This document shows positions 43,767 through 48,550 of a DNA stretch of 48,550 nt, piece after piece. The notes beneath the pieces are model-generated. The model did not search any database and was not told where the DNA came from. It saw nothing but the letters and a program-made list of their open reading frames with translations. Both the position numbers and the translations under genes were made by a program. The stretch is from assembly GCA_025351345.1 (NCBI GenBank), contig JANXWB010000098.1:1-48550 (forward strand), read 5' to 3'. Source of the stretch: Synechococcales cyanobacterium GL140_1_metabat_312. Its GTDB lineage: Bacteria; Cyanobacteriota; Cyanobacteriia; Leptolyngbyales; Leptolyngbyaceae. Each line of letters begins with the position of its first letter. The first letter of the stretch is position 1.

Positions 43767-44165
43767 ATGAAGCGTTTAGTTAGATGGTTGTCGGCAATCA
43801 GTATTGCCATTGTCTGCATGGGCTTCCTCGCCTACAGCCAGCCTGCGATGGCAGCGATGGATGGTGAAGAACCTATGCGAAACACAGTCGCGGACAAGAT
43901 GTCTACGGCCTACGGTAAGAAGCTGGATTTGAACAATACGAATCTTCGTTACTTCCGGGTGCTGCAAGGTGTGTATCCAACGTTAGCCGGGTTAATCGTC
44001 AAAAATTCTCCCTATGCTGAGGTTGAAGATGTGTTGAAGATTCCTGGCTTGACGGAAGCGCAGATTGCGACTCTGAAACTTCACATGGACGAATTTACCG
44101 TAACTGACGTTGAAGAATCGCTGACGGCAGGGGCCGATCGGATTAATAATGGCGCATATCGGTAG
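43767..44165 (+). CDS. psbU: Photosystem II 12 kDa extrinsic protein (PsbU)
   Basis: From ATG 43767, preceded by GGGAGGA at 43752, this is a 132-residue precursor. It has a thylakoid-lumen signal peptide (ending about QPAMA) and a mature protein with the helix-hairpin-helix-like PsbU domain: KLDLNNTNLRYFRVLQGVYPTLAGLIV, PYAEVEDVLKIPGLTEAQ. PsbU stabilises the oxygen-evolving Mn cluster on the lumenal side of photosystem II in cyanobacteria. An earlier in-frame GTG (43746) lacks spacing to the ribosome site. Confidence 0.96.
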   Translation: MKRLVRWLSAISIAIVCMGFLAYSQPAMAAMDGEEPMRNTVADKMSTAYGKKLDLNNTNLRYFRVLQGVYPTLAGLIVKNSPYAEVEDVLKIPGLTEAQIATLKLHMDEFTVTDVEESLTAGADRINNGAYR

Positions 44166-44234
44166 AACGATCCCATCCCTAATCTTTGAGTAAAGAACGG
44201 GGTTCGGGAATGGAGAATTTTTGATTTTAGTCTA

Positions 44235-44277
44235 AGCACTCTCTGGGGAACTCGTTTTTGAGTGACGGGGGGTGCTT
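44235..44277 (+). terminator. Probable terminator of psbU
   Basis: AAGCAC at 44235 pairs with GTGCTT at 44272, and an inner stem ACTC/GAGT closes a GTTTTT loop. A T-rich run (TTGCTTTTGG...CTTTTT) follows. The two stems are separated by unpaired bases, so the structure is imperfect. Confidence 0.55.
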
Positions 44278-44319
44278 TGCTTTTGGGGCTTTTTAATTAT
44301 TTTTTAGGATGACCTTCTG

Positions 44320-45978
44320 ATGGTGGATGCTCGCAGAGTTGACAATAGATTTGATGTGATTGTGGTGGGCGCGGGGGCTGCGGGCTTATACAGTGCGCTC
44401 TGTTTACCAAGACATCTGCGGGTAGGATTGATTAGTAAGGATAAATTGTCACGATCGGCGAGTGGTTGGGCACAGGGCGGGATTGCGGCGGTGGTGGATC
44501 CTGAGGATTCGACGGAGTTGCATTTAATTGATACGTTGCGGGCGGGCGTAGGGTTGTGTGATGAGGCAGCGGTGCGTTTTTTGGTGGAGACAGCTCCTGC
44601 ATGTATTGAGCATTTAATTGCTTTGGGTGTGGCCTTCGATCGGACTCCCGAGAACACTATTGCCTTGACCTTGGAAGCGGCCCATTCCCGTCGTCGGGTG
44701 CTTCATGCGGCAGATACGACAGGCCGAGCGGTGGTTACGACCCTGACGGAGCATGTGCTGGACCGATCGAATATTGAGATTTTGTCGCCGGGATTTGTGT
44801 TGGATTTGTGGATGATTGACGGCGAGTGTCAGGGCGTGCGGTTATTGTTTGATGGGGTGATTGAAAACGTCCGATCGGGTGCGGTGGTGTTGGCGACGGG
44901 TGGCGGGGGCCAAGTCTTTTCGCAAACCACCAATCCTCGGGTAAGTACGGGAGACGGGGTTGCGATTGCCCATCGATCGGGCGCAATAGTCCGGGATTTA
45001 GAGTTTGTTCAGTTTCACCCGACAGCGTTAACAGTGCCGGGTGCGCCTCGTTTTTTAATCAGTGAAGCCGTGCGGGGCGAAGGGGCACATTTAGTCGATT
45101 CATCCGGTCGGCGATTTGTATTTGACGATCATCCGTCGGGAGAATTGGCGCCCCGTGACATCGTGAGCCGATCGATTTTTCGACATTTACAAAAAACAGG
45201 TGCGAAATCGGTCGGATTGGATTTGCGGGTAATCGATCGCGATCGGGTTCTCTATCGATTTCCAAACATTGTGCAGGTCTGTAAGGATTGGGGGATTGAT
45301 GTATTTGAGCAGCCTATTCCAGTGGGTCCAGCAGCCCATTATTGGATGGGCGGGGTGACGTGTGATGCTCTAAATCGGAGTTCGATATCAGGGTTGTATG
45401 TGGTGGGTGAGACCGCGAGTACGGGAGTTCATGGTGCAAATCGGTTGGCGAGTAATTCGCTACTGGAGTGTGTGGTGTATGGATCGCAGTTGAAAGCTAT
45501 TGAATTGATAAACAATATAGATACTAGGTCTAGAGATAGTGTGTCTAATCAATTGGGACGCGTTATAGCAGGCTCCGATCCGGCAAGTTTAGTGGTGAAT
45601 GATGCCGATCGGTCTTTGGTATTGGAATTACGAGAACTACTGCCGGAGTTAATGTGGAATGCTGCGGGAATTGTGCGGGAGAGGGCGGCGCTGGAGTTCG
45701 CGATTGTGCAGGTGAATAGTTTGATTGAGCAGTTTGATGGATTGGCTTTATCCCACACCTTGATGGCCACAGGACCGATTCTAATTGATGACCAATCGTT
45801 GGTGCGAGAGTGGGGAGAATTACAAAATTTGTTGACGGTGGGCCGCTTGATTTTGCGAAGTGCATTGTTTCGCGAAGAGAGTCGGGGCGGCCATTTTCGG
45901 GCAGATTTTCCCGAGACCCAAGACGAGTGGGCGGCACATTCGGCAGTGGTGGGCGATGAATTGTGGTTGATGAGTTAA
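44320..45978 (+). CDS. nadB: L-aspartate oxidase
   Basis: The 552-residue flavoprotein begins with the FAD motif DVIVVGAGAAGLYSALCL. It shows SGWAQGGIAAVVDPEDS, EFVQFHPTAL, RFLISEAVRGEGAHLVDSSG, and GVHGANRLASNSLLECVVYG, all hallmarks of the NadB / succinate dehydrogenase flavoprotein family in its NadB form. It oxidises aspartate to iminoaspartate for quinolinate and NAD synthesis. ATG 44320 lies downstream of AGGAT at 44306. The C-terminus is slightly divergent but full length. Confidence 0.95.
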   Translation: MVDARRVDNRFDVIVVGAGAAGLYSALCLPRHLRVGLISKDKLSRSASGWAQGGIAAVVDPEDSTELHLIDTLRAGVGLCDEAAVRFLVETAPACIEHLIALGVAFDRTPENTIALTLEAAHSRRRVLHAADTTGRAVVTTLTEHVLDRSNIEILSPGFVLDLWMIDGECQGVRLLFDGVIENVRSGAVVLATGGGGQVFSQTTNPRVSTGDGVAIAHRSGAIVRDLEFVQFHPTALTVPGAPRFLISEAVRGEGAHLVDSSGRRFVFDDHPSGELAPRDIVSRSIFRHLQKTGAKSVGLDLRVIDRDRVLYRFPNIVQVCKDWGIDVFEQPIPVGPAAHYWMGGVTCDALNRSSISGLYVVGETASTGVHGANRLASNSLLECVVYGSQLKAIELINNIDTRSRDSVSNQLGRVIAGSDPASLVVNDADRSLVLELRELLPELMWNAAGIVRERAALEFAIVQVNSLIEQFDGLALSHTLMATGPILIDDQSLVREWGELQNLLTVGRLILRSALFREESRGGHFRADFPETQDEWAAHSAVVGDELWLMS

Positions 45979-45998
45979 TGGTAATAAATTGATGGTAA

Positions 45999-46196
45999 TA
46001 AATGAGAATTAAATAAATCCGTAGAGTTTGCTCGTTCTCTTTATTGGGTTGGGGCACAGCGAGCCACGCCCCGACTAATCCCTGAAACCCGTATCCGTAG
46101 GGGCATGGATACCGTGCCTTAAACCCAGCGCAAAGATCCCAAGGCTTTCAGAACCGTTATCTAAAAGGCGATCATCTTATTTAATCCTTGTTCCTA
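45999..46196. mobile_element. MITE-like palindromic repeat, copy 2
   Basis: The same element as at 6590-6786. The left side reads AATGAGAATTAAATAAAT then TTATTGGGTTGGGGCACAG and GAGCCACGCCCC; the right side read backwards is AGGAACAAGGATTAAATAAG and later GGGTTTAAGGCACGG. The core has GTAGGGGCATG. It occupies the gap between nadB and the DUF1830 gene and contains no coding frame. One inverted repeat of about 200 bases at two sites with a shared outer border indicates mobility. Confidence 0.72.
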
Positions 46197-46211
46197 ATGA
46201 ACTGATTTGAA

Positions 46212-46241
46212 CGCATAAAGAAAGGAATACCGAGGCATTCC
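46212..46241 (-). terminator. Rho-independent terminator of the DUF1830 gene
   Basis: On the minus strand GGAATGCCTCGGTATTCC is a hairpin (5-base-pair outer stem, one mismatch, 2-base-pair inner stem) directly followed by TTTCTTT. It lies 65 bases downstream of the DUF1830 stop codon. Confidence 0.6.
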
Positions 46242-46305
46242 CTAAGTTGAGGAGGACTTTAAATTTAGGCTAGGTTTAAACTAGACTTGTTGAATTAAAC
46301 AACTA

Positions 46306-46602
46306 CTAAGCTACTAACGTATCCGAGCGAAGATCTGACGGAACGTGATCGGGAATAGCCAAATCGGCGCAAGTTAGCGTATCTGAGAGAATTGCGCTGG
46401 CCATCATTCCGGTATGAATTTCGAGATGAGCGTCCCCTGGAGCGGCGAAGAGAAGGCGCTGACCCGGAAAGACCACTCGCTCAAAATACCAATTTGTAAT
46501 GTTGGTAATCCGGACAACTTGAATTTGGCTAGTGTAATTCAGATAGGTGCAGGTCAGGCGATCGGGACGGTCCTGCGGCACGGGGTCAAGAATTTGCGGC
46601 AT
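46306..46602 (-). CDS. DUF1830-family protein
   Basis: The 98-residue protein has the DUF1830 pattern: LTCTYLNYTSQIQVVRITNITNWYFERVVFPGQRLLFAAP. This is a small family restricted almost entirely to cyanobacteria and of unknown function. It is soluble and beta-rich. The remaining C-terminus is variable. It diverges from the radical SAM gene at 46818. Confidence 0.85.
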   Translation of the reverse strand: MPQILDPVPQDRPDRLTCTYLNYTSQIQVVRITNITNWYFERVVFPGQRLLFAAPGDAHLEIHTGMMASAILSDTLTCADLAIPDHVPSDLRSDTLVA

Positions 46603-46817
46603 GGTTCAGGAGGGGTGTAGGGAGGAATCACTGAAAAGTCTAACAGCCCCAAATGAGGTAAACTGTCAACATCGTTACGAATGTATTTTTTCGTATAGTT
46701 TTTCACGAACAGTGCGGAGTTTTTGGAGCTGAAACCCTGCTATTTTCGAGGGTTCGGTGCTATCGTAAAGATATGTGAAATGTTTCTCACTTCTTCGGTT
46801 TCACGGGTCTATCAGTC

Positions 46818-48386
46818 ATGAATCCTCGCATTCTCTACGTTCGTCTTCCATGCAATCCAATTTTTCCGATCGGGGTTGTATACCTTGCGGATCATGTTCA
46901 TAAGTTGTTCCCTGAAGTAGAACAGCGGATCTTTGATTTGGGGACCGTGCCGCCATTGGATTATTCCAGAGCATTGGATCGGGTTATTGATGAGTTTAGA
47001 CCAACGTTGACGATATTTTCTTGGCGCGATATTCAGATTTACGCACCCGTGGGCGGACGTGGCGGCAATCCATTACAGAATGCCTTTGAGTTTTTCTATT
47101 CTAAAAATTTACTATTGAAGCTTCGAGGGGCGCTGGGCGGGGCGAAGATGTTGGCCTGGTACTATGGCGAATTGTGGCGTAATCGTCGATTGATTACGCG
47201 TGGGGTGAAACGGGCGCGGCGTTATGTGAAAACGGTCACCACTGTAGTGGGCGGCGGGGCAGTGAGTGTGTTTTATGAGCAGCTTGGGGATAAGTTGCCG
47301 AAGGGGACGATCGTGTCGGTCGGCGAGGGTGAGTCGTTATTGGAGCGATTGATTCGTGGGGAGAGTTTGGAGACTGAGCGCTGCTATGTGGCGGGGGTAG
47401 AAAAACCTCGTGAACGATTGATTCATGAATTGCCGAAAAACATTGAAAAATCGGCTTGTGAATACAGCTATACCGAGTCTATTTGGCCCGAGTTTAACTA
47501 TTATTTTGAATCCGATGATTTTTACGTCGGGGTTCAAACCAAACGCGGTTGTCCTCATAACTGTTGCTATTGCGTGTATACGGTCATTGAGGGTAAACAG
47601 GTTCGGATTAATCCAGCCGATGAAGTCGTTCATGAGATGCAGCAATTGTACGATCGGGGCATTCGGAATTTCTGGTTTACCGATGCGCAGTTCATTCCGG
47701 CTCGTAAGTATATTGAAGATGCCAAGATATTACTCCGAAAAGTTTTAGCAGCGGGAATGCAGGATATTCATTGGGCGGCTTATATTCGGGCTGATAATAT
47801 GGATCCTGAACTTGCAGATTTGATGGTTCAAACTGGAATGAATTATTTCGAGATTGGTATTACCAGTGGATCCCAAGAGCTAGTCCGTAAGATGCGTATG
47901 GGCTATAATTTGCGGACTGTTTTGCAAAATTGTCGAGATTTAAAGGCGGCTGGATTTGATGCGATGGTGTCGGTGAATTATTCATTTAATGTGATTGATG
48001 AAACATTTGAAACCATTCGCCAAACGATCGCCTATCATCGAGAACTAGAGGCTATTTTTGGGGTTGATAAGGTAGAGCCTGCAATCTTTTTCATTGGGCT
48101 TCAACCGCATACGCATTTGGAAGATTATGCGTTTGAAACTGGAGTACTGAATCGCGATTATGATCCGATGAACCAAATGCCTTGGAATGCGATGAAGCTA
48201 TTGTGGAATCCCGGCAAAATGGGGGATTACTTTGGGGATGTTTGTCTTCAGGCTTGGCGCAGAAATTCGGCAGATTTTGGACGGGAGGTGATGTTGGTAT
48301 TAGAGGAGCAGTTAGGCCGATCGCCCCTTGAAGAAGCGCTGACTGCTCCGGTGATAGAGAAGCCCCGCGAAATGATTCGGATGTAG
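46818..48386 (+). CDS. B12-binding-type radical SAM protein
   Basis: The 522-residue protein has an N-terminal region (ILYVRLPCNPIFPIGVVYLADHV, TLTIFSWRDIQIY) that resembles the cobalamin-binding domain of class B radical SAM enzymes, then the cluster motif GCPHNCCYC (C-x3-C-x2-C) in QTKRGCPHNCCYCVY. GITSGSQELVRKMRMGY is the SAM-binding GEIGS-like segment. Relatives include BchE-type cyclases and methylthiotransferases, but no substrate can be named. Length and domain order are complete. Start ATG 46818 is well placed after a 200-base upstream region. Confidence 0.85.
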   Translation: MNPRILYVRLPCNPIFPIGVVYLADHVHKLFPEVEQRIFDLGTVPPLDYSRALDRVIDEFRPTLTIFSWRDIQIYAPVGGRGGNPLQNAFEFFYSKNLLLKLRGALGGAKMLAWYYGELWRNRRLITRGVKRARRYVKTVTTVVGGGAVSVFYEQLGDKLPKGTIVSVGEGESLLERLIRGESLETERCYVAGVEKPRERLIHELPKNIEKSACEYSYTESIWPEFNYYFESDDFYVGVQTKRGCPHNCCYCVYTVIEGKQVRINPADEVVHEMQQLYDRGIRNFWFTDAQFIPARKYIEDAKILLRKVLAAGMQDIHWAAYIRADNMDPELADLMVQTGMNYFEIGITSGSQELVRKMRMGYNLRTVLQNCRDLKAAGFDAMVSVNYSFNVIDETFETIRQTIAYHRELEAIFGVDKVEPAIFFIGLQPHTHLEDYAFETGVLNRDYDPMNQMPWNAMKLLWNPGKMGDYFGDVCLQAWRRNSADFGREVMLVLEEQLGRSPLEEALTAPVIEKPREMIRM

Positions 48387-48412
48387 TTGTTGGGCCGATC
48401 GAATTTGATACT

Positions 48413-48440
48413 TATAGCCATTACTGGTCTAGTGAGGTAC
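48413..48440. repeat. Probable IS630 left terminal inverted repeat
   Basis: Reads TATAGCCATT, five bases, TCTAGT, then GAGGTAC. It is the mirror of 113-140 at the left edge of the window and lies 40 bases before the transposase start. Confidence 0.6.
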
Positions 48441-48480
48441 GCTATTAATCAAAATCATAGTTTCAGTTTATAAACAGTTA

Positions 48481-48550
48481 ATGCAGCCTTATTCATTAGA
48501 CTTACGTCAGAAAATTGTTGATGCTTATGAGAAAGGTGATGTCTCGCAAC
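48481..48550 (+). CDS. IS630-family transposase, N-terminal start (partial)
   Basis: A frame from ATG 48481 runs off the right edge. It reads MQPYSLDLRQKIVDAYEKGD, the very common start of IS630-type transposases, the first helix of their helix-turn-helix DNA-binding domain. The rest is outside the window. With the terminus at 48413-48440 this is the left end of an IS630 element, in the same orientation as the one whose right end opens the window. Confidence 0.85.
   Translation, partial: MQPYSLDLRQKIVDAYEKGDVSQ

Overview
The window is chromosomal DNA of a cyanobacterium. Direct evidence is petG next to cytM, psbU, a DUF1830 gene, a DUF2358 gene, an alr0857-family gene and very frequent CGATCG / GCGATCGC (HIP1-type) words in genes and spacers. 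A hetZ-patU pair points to a filamentous lineage; no other heterocyst or nif gene is present, so heterocyst formation cannot be inferred. I cannot assign a genus.

Layout. Both ends carry pieces of IS630-type elements in the same orientation: a transposase C-terminus at 2-97 and a transposase N-terminus at 48481-48550, with related terminal sequences. 0.2-0.85 kb: antitoxin gene and a frameshifted PIN (VapC) toxin. 1.1-5 kb: TrmJ-type methyltransferase, beta-lactamase-like hydrolase, small membrane protein, obgE. 5-7.4 kb: an acyltransferase-3 gene lying between a degenerate copy of a thioredoxin-like gene and the intact gene, with a palindromic MITE-like repeat. 7.4-10.4 kb: tyrosine recombinase, Na+/dicarboxylate-type symporter, unknown gene. 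10.5-15.5 kb: hetZ-patU, a large transglutaminase-fold membrane protein whose catalytic residues look replaced, an alr0857-family gene. 15.5-16.9 kb: mostly non-coding or decayed. 16.9-24.6 kb: BMC-related protein plus pentapeptide-repeat protein, Rre1/Ycf29-like response regulator, cupin, GST, DUF2358, ArsA/Get3-type ATPase, petG, cytM, HEAT-repeat protein, DUF4087. 24.7-27.5 kb: clpB with a duplicated segment in its middle coiled-coil domain.

27.7-33.2 kb is the accessory island: a P-loop ATPase gene followed after 3 bases by a TPR protein with an unusual N-terminal domain, two unknown convergent genes, hicBA, brnT with a BrnA-like partner, and several degenerate gene fragments (two copies flank hicBA; one is a TPR remnant). 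This is the best candidate for an incompletely described system: a two-gene ATPase/TPR module in a toxin-antitoxin and gene-decay neighbourhood. 33.4-48.4 kb returns to core genes: ilvB, DUF2127, topA, murD, FAD-dependent oxidoreductase, FHA-adenylate cyclase, psbU, nadB, second MITE copy, DUF1830 and a B12-binding-type radical SAM protein.

Functional threads: photosynthetic electron transport (petG, cytM, psbU), protein quality control (clpB, arsA-like), translation/ribosome (trmJ-like, obgE), cell wall (murD, beta-lactamase-like), biosynthesis (ilvB, nadB), filament patterning (hetZ-patU) and conflict/toxin modules. All functional calls are by recognition of motifs and family resemblance from reading the sequence; no searches were run.
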